This document shows positions 20,093 to 28,634 of a stretch of 41,324 nt of DNA, piece by piece (positions within the stretch are counted from its first letter, which is position 1; each line of letters opens with the position of its first letter). The notes beneath the pieces were generated by a model. The model saw nothing but the letters and a program-made list of their open reading frames with translations, was not told the origin of the DNA and did no database searches. The DNA comes from Chloroflexota bacterium (GTDB lineage Bacteria > Chloroflexota > Anaerolineae > JAAEKA01): contig JAKQCW010000238.1 of assembly GCA_029558955.1 (NCBI GenBank), forward strand, positions 1 through 41,324. The letters run 5' to 3'. Position numbers and translations under genes: made by a program.

Positions 20093-23077
20093 TCAGCGTC
20101 GGGCACGCAGGCCCAGGATGGCCACGGCCAACAGCGCCAACGCCGCGGCCAGGCTGATGCCGGCGCCCAGCCGAAGGGACGCCGGTCGAAAGTCGAACTG
20201 CACCAGATGTTGGCCGGCCGGCAGCAGCACCGCACGAAAAAGGTAGTTGGCCCGCAGCAGGGGCGCTGGCTGGCCGTCGATGCTGACCTGCCAGCCGGGG
20301 TACCAGGTGTCCGACAACACCAGCGCCCCCGGCGCGTCCAGCGTCGCCTCGACCACGACCCGCTCCGGCTGATATTCGACGATGCGCGCCGCGCCGTCGA
20401 TGGGGCCGGCAAGCTGCGCGACCTGCTCCTGCTGGCCGGCGGCGGCCAGCTCGTCTGCCAGCAGCACCACCTCTTCAGATGGCTCGAACGTGGCCTCGGC
20501 CAGCCGGGCCAGCGCGTCGGCGTCATCGACCGCGGCCGTGGCCTGGCCGACCAGGTAGGCGCGGCCCAGCGGCTGCTGGTTCTGATAGATCTTGACGTCG
20601 CCGGAATGGACGCGCTGGAACTGGCCATCGGCCGGCATGGTCAGCGCGGCGTGGGCGCCGGTGCGCTGGTCCACCAGGCTGAGGCCGCGCAGCACCAGGT
20701 CGCCCTCGGCCGCCACGTTGCGCAGGACGATGCGCCGGGGCAGCAGCGGCTGATCCCAGGCCACGCGCGCCAGGTAGTCCCAGCCTTCCTGCCCGCGCGG
20801 CCAGGGCTGGGCCGCGTCCGGCTGGCTGTGGGCGGCGTCGCTGCGCCACTGCCCCTCGGCCGTCTCCTGGCCGGCGCGCAGCAGAAAGGACTCGCTGCGC
20901 TCGGCGTCCTCGACCAGCAGCTCGGCCACCGGCGTTCCCTGGGGCAAGGCCGCACCGCCGGCCAGATGGCTCCACAGCCCCAGGCCGGTGGCCTCCAGTC
21001 GCCCGGCATCGGGTATCTCTACGGCCTGGCCCGGCGCAAGTCGCGTGCTCAGCTCCAGGTCGTAGTAGATGCCATCACGCCAGACGTCGAAGGTCTTGTC
21101 GGTGATGATCTGCTCCACGCCCAGCAGGCGCAGCAGGCGGCTGGGCGGCACGTTCTCCAACTGCTCGCGCAGGCGGCCATCCTCGGCCAGCGCGCCCGGC
21201 GGGATGAAGAGGGTCTGCAAGTCCACATAGCGGCGCAGGGGCAACACCCCCCCGTCGTAGCCGTCCACCGCCGGCAGCCGCCACAGGAGCGGCAGGTTGG
21301 GCGCGACGATCTCTTGCAGCTTGCTGGCCACCGCCAGATCGTAGATGGCCGACGGGGGCAGGTAGGGGGCGAACATCTGCTGCATCTGCGCCAGGTCGCC
21401 GGAATCGTAGGTGATGCCGGAAAGGCTGAGGAAGCGGCCGGGCGCCTGACCTGCGGCCTCCGCCTGACGCGCGGCCGCCAGCAGGTGAGCGGGCGCGGTG
21501 CGCAGGCTGGTGATGGCCTCGGGCGCGGTGGGCCGGCGGTGTTCCAGCGCCAGGCTGGCGATGGTCAGCTCCAGCAGGAGCAGCGGAATCAGCAGCAGCG
21601 CGGCGGCGGGCCGGCGCGTTTGCCAGATGAGCACGCCCAGCAAGGCCAGCGCGGCGGCCAGCCAGAAGAGCCAGGTGGGCCAGCGGGGCCAGTGCTGCAC
21701 CGCCAACAGCGCCAAGGTCAGGATCAACAACGCGGCCGCGGCCAGACGCCCGCGCCGGCCCATCGACGCGGGCCGCGCCTTGGACCAGGCCAGGCGGCCG
21801 GGCAGCGCGGCCACGCCATGGCCGGCCAGCAGGCTGACGCCCAGGGTATAGAGCAGCATCCAGCGGGCGGGGGCGCGAAAGAGGTCGAAGCCGGGCGCGA
21901 CCCTGACCAGGAGGTGGTAGAGCGGGTTCCAGCCGCCCAGGGCCAGCGCCAGGCCGACCAGCGCCAGGCCGATGGCCAGGCCCCAGGGTGAGGCCAGCGG
22001 CCGGCGGCCGGCGGCATTGCGCCAGCGCGCCACGGCCAACGCGGCCAGCAACAGCCCGGCCACCCCCACATAGGCCACATATTCGCCATAGGCTGGCGTG
22101 GCAAAGTGGTCGGCCAGGTTCTCGCCAACGCTGGGCAGCAGGGTCAGGAGCAGGCCGCGCGGCTGCAAGGAGAAGGAGACCGCCTCGCGCCAGGAGAGTC
22201 CGCCGCTGCGGATGGAGAGCGCGGAGAGCTCCAGGGTGGGCGCGATCTGCACCGCGGCCAGGAGGAAGCCCAGGAGGACGGCGCCCAACGCGGCCAGCAC
22301 GCGCCAGCCGGCCGCGATCAGCGCATCTCTCTCGATGCGGGCCGGGCTGCGCCGCACGATCCGCCCCAGCCAGGTCGCCGACGCCGCAATGGCCGGCCAT
22401 AGCGCGGCCAACATCAGCCCGGCCAGGTTGATGAAGGAGGACTGGGTGTGACCGGCCAGCAGTTGCAGGGCCACGGCCAGCGTCAGCCCGGCCCAGGCCA
22501 GCCAACGCACGGCCGGCCGCGCGCCCGCAGCCATGCCAGCAGGCGTCAGACGCCAGCGGGGGAGCGCTGCCTCCAGCAGCACCAACAGCCAGGGCAGCCA
22601 GGCGGCCGCGCTGGCCTGGTTGATCTGGCCGGCGCGCGCGCCCAGATAGCCGCTCAAGCTGAAGAGCAGGCCGGCGACCAGCGCGGCCAGCCAGCCCAGT
22701 CCGGCCACGCGGCGGGCATAAAGCGCCGCGCCCAGGCCAGCCAGCCAGAGGTGCAGGGCCAGCGATCCCTCCAGGCTGGCGGCGGCGCTCAGCCCCGCGA
22801 AGGGCCAGTGCAGCGGGTAGAAGAGCGCCGTCTGCGGGTTGGCCAGAAAGGGCGCGCCCAGAAAGAGGTAGGGGTTCCAGAGCGGCAGCCGGCCGGCGCG
22901 CAGGGCCGCGTTGACGAAGTCACGGTAGGGGGTGAAATAGGTGAAGGCGTCGCCGCTGGCCAGCACCCGGTTGGTCAGCAGCAGCGGCGCATAGACCCAC
23001 AGCACGCCGGCGGCCAGCGTCGCCGCCAGCAGCAGCCAGCGCAGGGCCGCGCCGCGCCGCGCCGGCTCATGGGACAT
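20093..23077 (-). CDS. YfhO-family large membrane glycosyltransferase-like protein
   Basis: 994 aa. The YfhO hallmark region is near the start: SGDAFTYFTPYRDFV (about 41-55) and LWNPYLFLGAPFLANPQTALFYP (about 66-88). About a dozen membrane helices run to residue 510, then a large extracytoplasmic part, a GWQVSIDGQPAPLLRANYLFRAV segment (about 925-950, a beta domain typical of the C terminus of this family) and a last helix (about 970-990). Family members are implicated in glycosylation of lipoteichoic acid or lipids. ATG 23077 overlaps the preceding gene by 11 bp, implying coupling. The open frame upstream to 23437 is antisense-type noise over that gene. Confidence 0.9.
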   Translation of the reverse strand: MSHEPARRGAALRWLLLAATLAAGVLWVYAPLLLTNRVLASGDAFTYFTPYRDFVNAALRAGRLPLWNPYLFLGAPFLANPQTALFYPLHWPFAGLSAAASLEGSLALHLWLAGLGAALYARRVAGLGWLAALVAGLLFSLSGYLGARAGQINQASAAAWLPWLLVLLEAALPRWRLTPAGMAAGARPAVRWLAWAGLTLAVALQLLAGHTQSSFINLAGLMLAALWPAIAASATWLGRIVRRSPARIERDALIAAGWRVLAALGAVLLGFLLAAVQIAPTLELSALSIRSGGLSWREAVSFSLQPRGLLLTLLPSVGENLADHFATPAYGEYVAYVGVAGLLLAALAVARWRNAAGRRPLASPWGLAIGLALVGLALALGGWNPLYHLLVRVAPGFDLFRAPARWMLLYTLGVSLLAGHGVAALPGRLAWSKARPASMGRRGRLAAAALLILTLALLAVQHWPRWPTWLFWLAAALALLGVLIWQTRRPAAALLLIPLLLLELTIASLALEHRRPTAPEAITSLRTAPAHLLAAARQAEAAGQAPGRFLSLSGITYDSGDLAQMQQMFAPYLPPSAIYDLAVASKLQEIVAPNLPLLWRLPAVDGYDGGVLPLRRYVDLQTLFIPPGALAEDGRLREQLENVPPSRLLRLLGVEQIITDKTFDVWRDGIYYDLELSTRLAPGQAVEIPDAGRLEATGLGLWSHLAGGAALPQGTPVAELLVEDAERSESFLLRAGQETAEGQWRSDAAHSQPDAAQPWPRGQEGWDYLARVAWDQPLLPRRIVLRNVAAEGDLVLRGLSLVDQRTGAHAALTMPADGQFQRVHSGDVKIYQNQQPLGRAYLVGQATAAVDDADALARLAEATFEPSEEVVLLADELAAAGQQEQVAQLAGPIDGAARIVEYQPERVVVEATLDAPGALVLSDTWYPGWQVSIDGQPAPLLRANYLFRAVLLPAGQHLVQFDFRPASLRLGAGISLAAALALLAVAILGLRARR

Positions 23078-24686
23078 GGCTGGACGCTCCCGCCAGAATC
23101 GGCTCGATGCTGTAGAGCGTGATCGACCGGGCGGCCGGGGCGTCGTTGCCGGCCGGGAGCGGACGCAGCGCCAGGCCGAAACGGGCCAGGGCGGCGCGCG
23201 CGCCGGCTTCATCCTCCCGGCCGGCGGCAAAGGCGATCCACTGGCGCTGGCCCAGGCTGGCGGCGGCCTTGCGCGCCAGGTCGTCCGGGTCTTGCCACCA
23301 ACGCAGATCCACCGGCGCGTCGTACAGATAGAAGCTGTAGTGCCAGCCCAGCGCCTGATGATAGAGCACCGTCTGAGCCGGCCCGGCCGCGGCCACCTGG
23401 TTCGCCACCTGGGCGACGCCGTCGTAGGCGCCGCCATCGGCCAGGGGCAGCCGGGCCCATGCGGCCAGATGGGCGGCGGCGAGCAGAACCACGGCCAGCC
23501 CCGCGGCCGCGGCCGCTTCGATCCAGCGCGTGCTGCGGGCTGTCCGCAGCGCTGGCCTGATGGCCTGCCAGCTCCACTGCACGCCGCGCGCGGCCAGCAG
23601 CGCCAGCAGAGGCACCAGGGGCAGGGCGTAGCGATCCCACGCCGCCAGGTTGGTGAGCAGGTGCAGGAGCAGATAGGCGGCGACGAAGAGCAGCAGCAGC
23701 CGGTCGAACCAACTGGACGGGGCGCGGCCCGGCGCCGGTCTGCCGCGGCGCAGCCGCCATCCCGCGCCCAGCAACGCGGCCAGCGCCAGCCACAGCGGCC
23801 AGCCCAGGGTGTAGCCCAGCAGCTCGCCCCACTGCGTCAACCGCTGGAGCAGGCTGGCGTCCAGGGCCAGGGCCAGGCCGCCGTAGGTTTGGGCGCTGCG
23901 CTCCCAGTAGCTGGGCATCCACTGCCAGCGCAGGCTGTCCCACCAGAGCACGGCCACGGCTATGAGGGCGAAGCCGTTGAGCCAACGCCAGGCCAGGCGG
24001 GCTGTGCTGGCCGCGGCCAGCCCCTCCGCTGGACGCGGCGCGGCGAAGAGCATGGCCAACGCCAGCGGCGCCAGCCACAGCGCCTGCTGTTTGGCGGCAA
24101 AGGCCAGGCCGAAGACGACGCCGGCCAGCAGCGGCCGGCCGGTCAGCGCGGCCCACAGGCTGAGCAGCATCCACAACACCAGCCAGGGATCGGTGAAGAG
24201 TGTGGGGCCCAGGCGCACGGCCAGCGGCGAGAGGGCGAAGAGCGCCAGCGCCAGCAAGGCCACGGTGGGGCCATGGACGCGGCGGGCGACCAGCCAGAGC
24301 AGGGCCAGGCTGGCCGCGCTGGCCAGCAGCGCGGCCAGCCGGCCGGCCAGGATCAGGTGTGCAATCTGTGGAGGGGAGCTGCCGTCGAAGCCGGCCAGGC
24401 GGAAGAGACCGGCCAGCAGATAGAGCAGCAGCGGCGGCTTGTCCACGTAGACCCCCAGCAGGGCCGGGTCGCTGCCATCGGCGATGCGCAGGGCCCAACT
24501 GGCATAGAGGGCCTCGTCCGGGTGCAGGCCGGGCTGGTTCAACAGCAGGCCGCGCAGGACCAGGCCCACGGCCAGGGTCGCCAGGGCCAGAGGGGCGCGC
24601 GCTGTAGCCCAGTCTGAGCGGAGCTTGGGAGTTGCCAGCGCGCGTTCGGCTGGCCGGGCCCGGTCGGCGCTCGGCCAGCGCGGCAT
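23067..24686 (-). CDS. GT39/ArnT-like membrane glycosyltransferase
   Basis: 539 aa. GT-C features: LHPDEALYASWALRIADG with Asp57-Glu58 in the first outer loop, DKPPLLLYLLAGLF (as in ArnT/PMT), and about eleven helices to residue 420, then a soluble tail. It is expected to use a polyprenyl-phosphate sugar, plausibly made by the GT2 enzyme encoded just upstream. ATG 24686 is used because residues homologous to the family begin soon after. A TTG at 24752 overlaps the TGA of the GT2 gene and would add 22 residues. Neither has a strong ribosome binding site. Overlaps the next gene by 11 bp. Confidence 0.85.
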   Translation of the reverse strand: MPRWPSADRARPAERALATPKLRSDWATARAPLALATLAVGLVLRGLLLNQPGLHPDEALYASWALRIADGSDPALLGVYVDKPPLLLYLLAGLFRLAGFDGSSPPQIAHLILAGRLAALLASAASLALLWLVARRVHGPTVALLALALFALSPLAVRLGPTLFTDPWLVLWMLLSLWAALTGRPLLAGVVFGLAFAAKQQALWLAPLALAMLFAAPRPAEGLAAASTARLAWRWLNGFALIAVAVLWWDSLRWQWMPSYWERSAQTYGGLALALDASLLQRLTQWGELLGYTLGWPLWLALAALLGAGWRLRRGRPAPGRAPSSWFDRLLLLFVAAYLLLHLLTNLAAWDRYALPLVPLLALLAARGVQWSWQAIRPALRTARSTRWIEAAAAAGLAVVLLAAAHLAAWARLPLADGGAYDGVAQVANQVAAAGPAQTVLYHQALGWHYSFYLYDAPVDLRWWQDPDDLARKAAASLGQRQWIAFAAGREDEAGARAALARFGLALRPLPAGNDAPAARSITLYSIEPILAGASSHVP

Positions 24687-24748
24687 TGTCTCAGAAGGGG
24701 AAGTGTGGGGAACGACGGGCGACACGGGCGGTGTCCACCGGAAAGAGG

Positions 24749-25474
24749 TCAATCGACAAAGCGATAGCGCAGCAACGCGCCCACCGCTTCGAAGGCGTCC
24801 TTCATGCCGATCTTCTTGCCCTCCTGATATTCGCGGCCGGTGTAGGAGATGGGCACTTCGTAGATGCGGTAGCCGCGCTTGAGGACCTTGGCGGTGATCT
24901 CCGGCTCGATCTCGAAACGTTTGGAACGCAGGGGGATGGTCTTGATCACATCGGCGCGGAAGACCTTGTAGCAGGTCTCCACGTCGGAGAGGATGGCATC
25001 GTAGAGCACGTTGGTCATCAGGGTGATCAGCTTGTTGGCGATCATGTGCCAGAAGAGCATCGCCTTGCGCGGCCCGCCCAGGAAACGCGAGCCATAGACC
25101 ACATCGGCGCGGCCTTCGATGATCGGCTGGATCAGCATGGGAAAATCACGCGGGTCATACTCCAGATCCGCGTCCTGGATCAGAAGGATGTCGCCGGTGG
25201 CCGCGTTGATGGCTGTGCGCACGGCTGAGCCCTTGCCCTTGTTGTGGGGGTGCAGCACCACCACCAGGTCCCCTTTGGCCTCTTCCTCGCGCAGAATCGC
25301 CTGCGACCCATCGGTGGAGCCATCGTCCACCACAACGATCTCTTTCTCGATGGTCGCCGGCATCTCGGCGTACAACGGCTTATCGAAGGTCAGATCCACG
25401 GTGCGGACGCGGTGCAGGATCTCCCGCAGGGTGGCCTGCTCGTTGTAGACCGGGATCAGAATGGAGACTTTCAC
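24749..25474 (-). CDS. GT2 glycosyltransferase (dolichyl-phosphate-mannose-synthase type)
   Basis: 241 aa. The GT-A fold motifs are VSILIPVYNEQATL (start), VVVDDGSTDGS (about 47-57), NKGKGSAVRTAI, and the metal-binding DAD (101-103) in LLIQDADLEYDP, followed by GSRFLGG and the ETCYKVFRADVI segment of polyprenyl-phosphate mannosyl/glucosyl synthases. There is no C-terminal membrane helix, so it is a soluble or peripheral enzyme. The GTG at 25474 is chosen because AAGGAGG lies just upstream and the domain begins at residue 2. It is the first gene of the minus-strand run GT2 - GT39 - YfhO - AmaP-like and likely supplies their activated lipid-linked sugar. Confidence 0.93.
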   Translation of the reverse strand: MKVSILIPVYNEQATLREILHRVRTVDLTFDKPLYAEMPATIEKEIVVVDDGSTDGSQAILREEEAKGDLVVVLHPHNKGKGSAVRTAINAATGDILLIQDADLEYDPRDFPMLIQPIIEGRADVVYGSRFLGGPRKAMLFWHMIANKLITLMTNVLYDAILSDVETCYKVFRADVIKTIPLRSKRFEIEPEITAKVLKRGYRIYEVPISYTGREYQEGKKIGMKDAFEAVGALLRYRFVD

Positions 25475-25530
25475 GGTTCCTCCTTGGGTTGGCTGCAACC
25501 AGAGTGCGACATCACTTCACGATTCATGCC

Positions 25531-25590
25531 TCACGCCAAGGCGCAAAGGCCGCAAAGGGCAGGGTTTCTTGGCGTTCCTGGCGTTCTTGA
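25531..25590. repeat. Degenerate short repeats in intergenic DNA
   Basis: GCGCAAAGG/CCGCAAAGG and TTGGCGTTC/CTGGCGTTC occur as adjacent pairs. The stretch 25475-25745 contains these and the element at 25617, and I see no gene in it. Confidence 0.4.
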
Positions 25591-25616
25591 CGTGAGAATC
25601 GTCCACTGCCGGGCCT

Positions 25617-25642
25617 GGCTCGGTCGGAGACCGGCCAAAGCG
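25617..25642 (+). repeat. Dispersed palindromic repeat (GGCTCGGTC family)
   Basis: GGCTCGGTCGGAGACCGGCC followed by AAAGCG. It matches 11235-11260 and 19404-19429 closely. Confidence 0.82.
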
Positions 25643-25745
25643 TAGGGCTGTTGGCTGCCAGCAGAATGCATAGGTAGCGCCGGCCGGAAGGGCCAGCGCA
25701 TGGGCAGGATTATAGCCCAGCCCGGCCCAGATGGCAAAGCTGATC

Positions 25746-25774
25746 TTGTGACTGCCCTGCTTGTGTGCTACAAT
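25746..25774 (+). promoter_or_regulatory. Promoter for the 67-aa membrane protein gene
   Basis: TTGTGA (25746-25751), 17-bp spacer, extended -10 TGC-TACAAT (TACAAT at 25769-25774). The leader would be about 119 nt. Confidence 0.75.
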
Positions 25775-25788
25775 CCAGCCGTCAGCCT

Positions 25789-25844
25789 GAGCCCCGACAG
25801 ATGGAGCGCTGGCACGCCGGCTCCCCAGAGACTGTCGAGGGCTC
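25789..25844 (+). other. Structured leader RNA element
   Basis: GAGCCC-C-GACAG (25789-25800) pairs with CTGTC-GA-GGGCTC (25832-25844), giving 6+5 bp around a small internal loop. Inside it GGAGC (25803-25807) pairs with GCTCC (25820-25824). It lies right after the promoter at 25746-25774, so it would fold in the 5' leader. It matches no riboswitch class that I recognise. Confidence 0.45.
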
Positions 25845-25899
25845 TTCCCAACCACTCTAAGGCTTCCACGTCTTACCCTACCTTCCCTGGAGTCTTGTC

Positions 25900-26103
25900 A
25901 TGGAATCATCCGAAAGCCCTCCCCAGACGCCCACGCCGCCGCGGCCTCCCACCGGACTCAGCTTCGGCGACGGCTTTCAGTTCGGCTGCGGCTTCTTCGT
26001 GGCAGGCTTGATTGTCAACGTGATCCTGGCACTGGTGCTTGTCCTGCTGGCGCTGGTGTTTTCGGTCTCCGGCATCGGCCTGCTCTCCGCGCTGCTGGGC
26101 TGA
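25900..26103 (+). CDS. Small single-pass membrane protein
   Basis: 67 aa: a Pro-rich N terminus (about 1-19), a Gly/Phe-rich segment (FGDGFQFGCGFF) and a long hydrophobic stretch (about 33-65) that makes one long helix or a hairpin. It lies between its own promoter with structured leader and a strong terminator, which supports it as a real gene. I see no clear Shine-Dalgarno site (CTGGAGTCTTGTC precedes the ATG, with GGAG 7-8 nt upstream being the best match). Function unknown. Confidence 0.65.
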   Translation: MESSESPPQTPTPPRPPTGLSFGDGFQFGCGFFVAGLIVNVILALVLVLLALVFSVSGIGLLSALLG

Positions 26104-26125
26104 ACCCGGCCCGGCAGCGGGGAGA

Positions 26126-26164
26126 ACGACAACGGCCTGTCCGCTGAGGACAGGCCGTTGTCGT
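26126..26164. terminator. Bidirectional intrinsic terminator
   Basis: A 17-bp perfect stem (ACGACAACGGCCTGTCC / complement) with a GCTGA loop. It lies between the convergent genes ending at 26103 (plus) and 26227 (minus). Confidence 0.85.
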
Positions 26165-26226
26165 TTGTCGGCATGGCGCCAGACCGGCGGCCGCGGCGCC
26201 GTTCGCGACCTCAGCGCGCCGCCCGA

Positions 26227-26814
26227 CTACTGCGGCACAGTCATCTGATGGGCCAGGATGATGGCGTCCGCGACCTCGCGCATGGATTTGCGGCTGTTCA
26301 TGCTGATGCGCTGGATGTTGCGGAAGGCCTCCTGCTCGCTCATGCCGCGGTGATCCATCAGGATGCCCTTGGCGCGGTCGACCACGACGCGCGTTTCCAG
26401 CCGTTCCTCCAGACGGGCGGCCTCGCGGGAGATCTCCTGATACTCGTTGAAGCGCGCCAACACCACCTCGATGGCCGGCAGCAGGTTGGCCTCGTCGAAG
26501 GGCTTGATGACATAGCCCGACACGCCGGCCGCCGCGGCCCGTTCCACTAGGTCGCGCTGGCTGTAGGCCGAGAGCAGCAGCACCGGGGCGATTCCCTCCT
26601 CGGTCAGGATGCGGGCTGCCTCGATGCCATCCATGTCCGGCATGCGGATATCCATGATCAACAGATCAGGTTTGAGCTCGCGGGCCAGGTGAACCGCGCT
26701 GCGGCCGTCGCCCACGTCGCCCACCACCAGGTAGCCCAGGTTGGTGAGCATCTCGCGCAAGTCCTGGCGAATGAGCGCCTCATCGTCGGCGATTATGATG
26801 CGTTTGCGTTCCAT
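26227..26814 (-). CDS. pdtaR: ANTAR-domain response regulator (PdtaR type)
   Basis: 195 aa. A receiver domain (about 4-118) has the acidic pocket Asp10/Asp11, phospho-acceptor Asp55 in MDIRMPDMDG and Lys104 in YVIKPF. A short coiled linker leads to an ANTAR RNA-binding domain (about 130-188: AKGILMDHRGMSEQEAFRNIQRISMNSRKSMREVADAII). ANTAR regulators bind paired hexaloop hairpins in nascent RNA and cause antitermination. The gene follows its cognate-type kinase by 102 bp on the same strand. ATG 26814 has GGAGG 9 nt upstream. No dual-hairpin target was found in this window. Confidence 0.93.
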   Translation of the reverse strand: MERKRIIIADDEALIRQDLREMLTNLGYLVVGDVGDGRSAVHLARELKPDLLIMDIRMPDMDGIEAARILTEEGIAPVLLLSAYSQRDLVERAAAAGVSGYVIKPFDEANLLPAIEVVLARFNEYQEISREAARLEERLETRVVVDRAKGILMDHRGMSEQEAFRNIQRISMNSRKSMREVADAIILAHQMTVPQ

Positions 26815-26916
26815 GATGAGTAACCTCCAGGGAGGACATTGTGTAAACCACCACGAGTATACGTCAGGTCGGTCTGGCTGGCAATTTGTGCAGGCGCGGA
26901 CTCACGACCGGCCAGG

Positions 26917-28395
26917 TCAGCCCGCGCCGCGCGCCTCTTTGGGGAAGCGAATCACGACGCGCGTGCCCGGATCGGCGCGCGACATCTGAAATTGGCCCTT
27001 CAAGTCGCCCTCCACCAGCGTGCGCACGATGGTCAGCCCCAGGCTGCTGGACGGTTCAGCGCCGGCCGGCTCGGCCAGGCCGATGCCGTCATCGATCACC
27101 TCGATGACCACCTGGTCCCCTTGGTCGGTCAGTTCCAGCAGCACGCTGCCCTGCTCCCGTCCGGTGAAGGCGTGCTCCAGGCAGTTGAGCAGCAGCTCAT
27201 TGGTCACCAGTGCGCAGGCGGTGGCCTGCTGGCTGGGCAGGTAGATCGCTGGCCCCTGCACCCGCAGCGCGATCTGCTTGTCCGGCGCCAGCGCGGCGCG
27301 CTGGGTTTGCGTGACGATGCGCTGACAGACGTCGCGGATGTTGATGGCCTGGTCGTCGTCGTGCGAGAGGAACTCATGGATCACCGCCACGGCCAGGATG
27401 CGGTTGACCGCCTCGTTCAACTGCGTCTGCACTTCGGCATCGGCGGAGCGGCGGCTCTGCATGCGCAGAATCGAGGCCACGGTCTGCAGGTTGTTCTTCA
27501 CCCGGTGATGAACTTCCTTGATCATGGTCGATTTGACATGCAGCTCAAGGGCCTTCTCCCGCTCCTCGGTCTCGTCGTGAACCATCACCAGCGCGCCGCG
27601 GGGGGTGATCTTGGTCGGCCTGGCGCCAAACGGCCAGCGCGCCGGGTCCGCGCCCCACAGCGGCACCACCTTGCGCGTCCAATAGCGGCTGCCCTCCAGC
27701 ACCTCATGCTCCCGGCATTCGCGGCTCTGTATCGCCTCGCGCACCAGCAGCTCATCCTTGGTGTTCTGGTCGCCGATGTGTTTGCCGTGCAGGTCGGTGA
27801 GGTAGCCCAGCCGGCGGTAGAGGTTGTTGGCGATCCCGCTGAGGTAGCGGATGATCAGGTTTTGATCGACGTAGAGGATGCCATCCCATTCGCCGAAGGG
27901 GCTGAGGGACTGCGCAGAGGCCAGCTCACCGGCCAGCGTCATCTCCTGCAGCCAGCCCACGGCCGCGCGAAAGGAGCTATGGCGGCGGCGATGGCGCTCC
28001 CAGGCGATCAGATTGGTCTCGACTTGCAGCACGGCGATGGGCCGGCCGGTCTGGTTGACGATGGGCAGCACCTGCTCGACGATGGGCGTGCCCTCCGGCA
28101 GCAGGTTGCGGCGAAACTCCGGCGTGCGCCGCCCCTCGCGCAGCCCCGCGGCCAGGCGCGGGTGTTCCTCCAGGGCCAGCAGACGGCCAACCCAGGAGCT
28201 GCGGTAGAGGGATGCAATCGAACGGGGAAAGGCCTGGGCGATGACCAGGGCTGCGTCCCCCTGCTGGATCAACAGGGTCATGTCCGCGCGGCTGACGTCG
28301 GCCGCCAGCGGCATGCTGCACTCCACCCGCGTCAACAGCAACGACTCATCGGCTGCAAAGTGCTGGCGCCAGGCTATCGGCTCAGTTACGTCCAT
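26917..28395 (-). CDS. pdtaS: Cytoplasmic sensor histidine kinase, PdtaS type (HisKA_2/HWE-like)
   Basis: 492 aa with no membrane helices, so it is a soluble sensor. A GAF-like PdtaS N-terminal domain (about 5-150: QQGDAALVIAQAFPRSIASLY, PIVEQVLPIVNQTGRPIAVLQVET) is followed by a PAS domain (about 160-280), then the dimerisation/phosphorylation helix IKEVHHRVKNNLQTVASIL with His296/297, and a HATPase_c domain with N-box TNELLLNCLEHAF and G-boxes VIDDGIGL and SSLGLTIV. This is the same domain order as mycobacterial PdtaS, the partner of PdtaR. Its ligand cannot be read from sequence. The ATG at 28395 has only a weak ribosome binding site (AGGTCG, far upstream). Confidence 0.92.
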   Translation of the reverse strand: MDVTEPIAWRQHFAADESLLLTRVECSMPLAADVSRADMTLLIQQGDAALVIAQAFPRSIASLYRSSWVGRLLALEEHPRLAAGLREGRRTPEFRRNLLPEGTPIVEQVLPIVNQTGRPIAVLQVETNLIAWERHRRRHSSFRAAVGWLQEMTLAGELASAQSLSPFGEWDGILYVDQNLIIRYLSGIANNLYRRLGYLTDLHGKHIGDQNTKDELLVREAIQSRECREHEVLEGSRYWTRKVVPLWGADPARWPFGARPTKITPRGALVMVHDETEEREKALELHVKSTMIKEVHHRVKNNLQTVASILRMQSRRSADAEVQTQLNEAVNRILAVAVIHEFLSHDDDQAINIRDVCQRIVTQTQRAALAPDKQIALRVQGPAIYLPSQQATACALVTNELLLNCLEHAFTGREQGSVLLELTDQGDQVVIEVIDDGIGLAEPAGAEPSSSLGLTIVRTLVEGDLKGQFQMSRADPGTRVVIRFPKEARGAG

Positions 28396-28426
28396 GGGTG
28401 TAGAGGCGACCTACCTGCCGCATCAG

Positions 28427-28459
28427 AAAAAAAGGCCGACGGCGCTCTTGCCATCGGCC
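28427..28459 (-). terminator. Terminator of tRNA-Pro
   Basis: Minus strand GGCCGATGGC (28459-28450), 6-nt loop, GCCGTCGGCC (28443-28434), 10 bp with one wobble, then seven T. It follows the tRNA and precedes the kinase start. Confidence 0.85.
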
Positions 28460-28495
28460 CGAGATACTACCGAGTCAAGTCAGCGACCCGTGATT

Positions 28496-28574
<79 letters not shown>

Positions 28575-28585
28575 AGACAGTGGAG

Positions 28586-28614
28586 ATTATAGCACGGGAG
28601 CAGGGAATGGGCAA
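28586..28614 (-). promoter_or_regulatory. tRNA-Pro promoter
   Basis: Minus strand TTGCCC (28614-28609), 17-bp spacer, extended -10 TGC-TATAAT (28591-28586), about 11 bp before the tRNA 5' end. Confidence 0.8.
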
Positions 28615-28634
28615 ATGTCAGGGGCCAAACGGTT

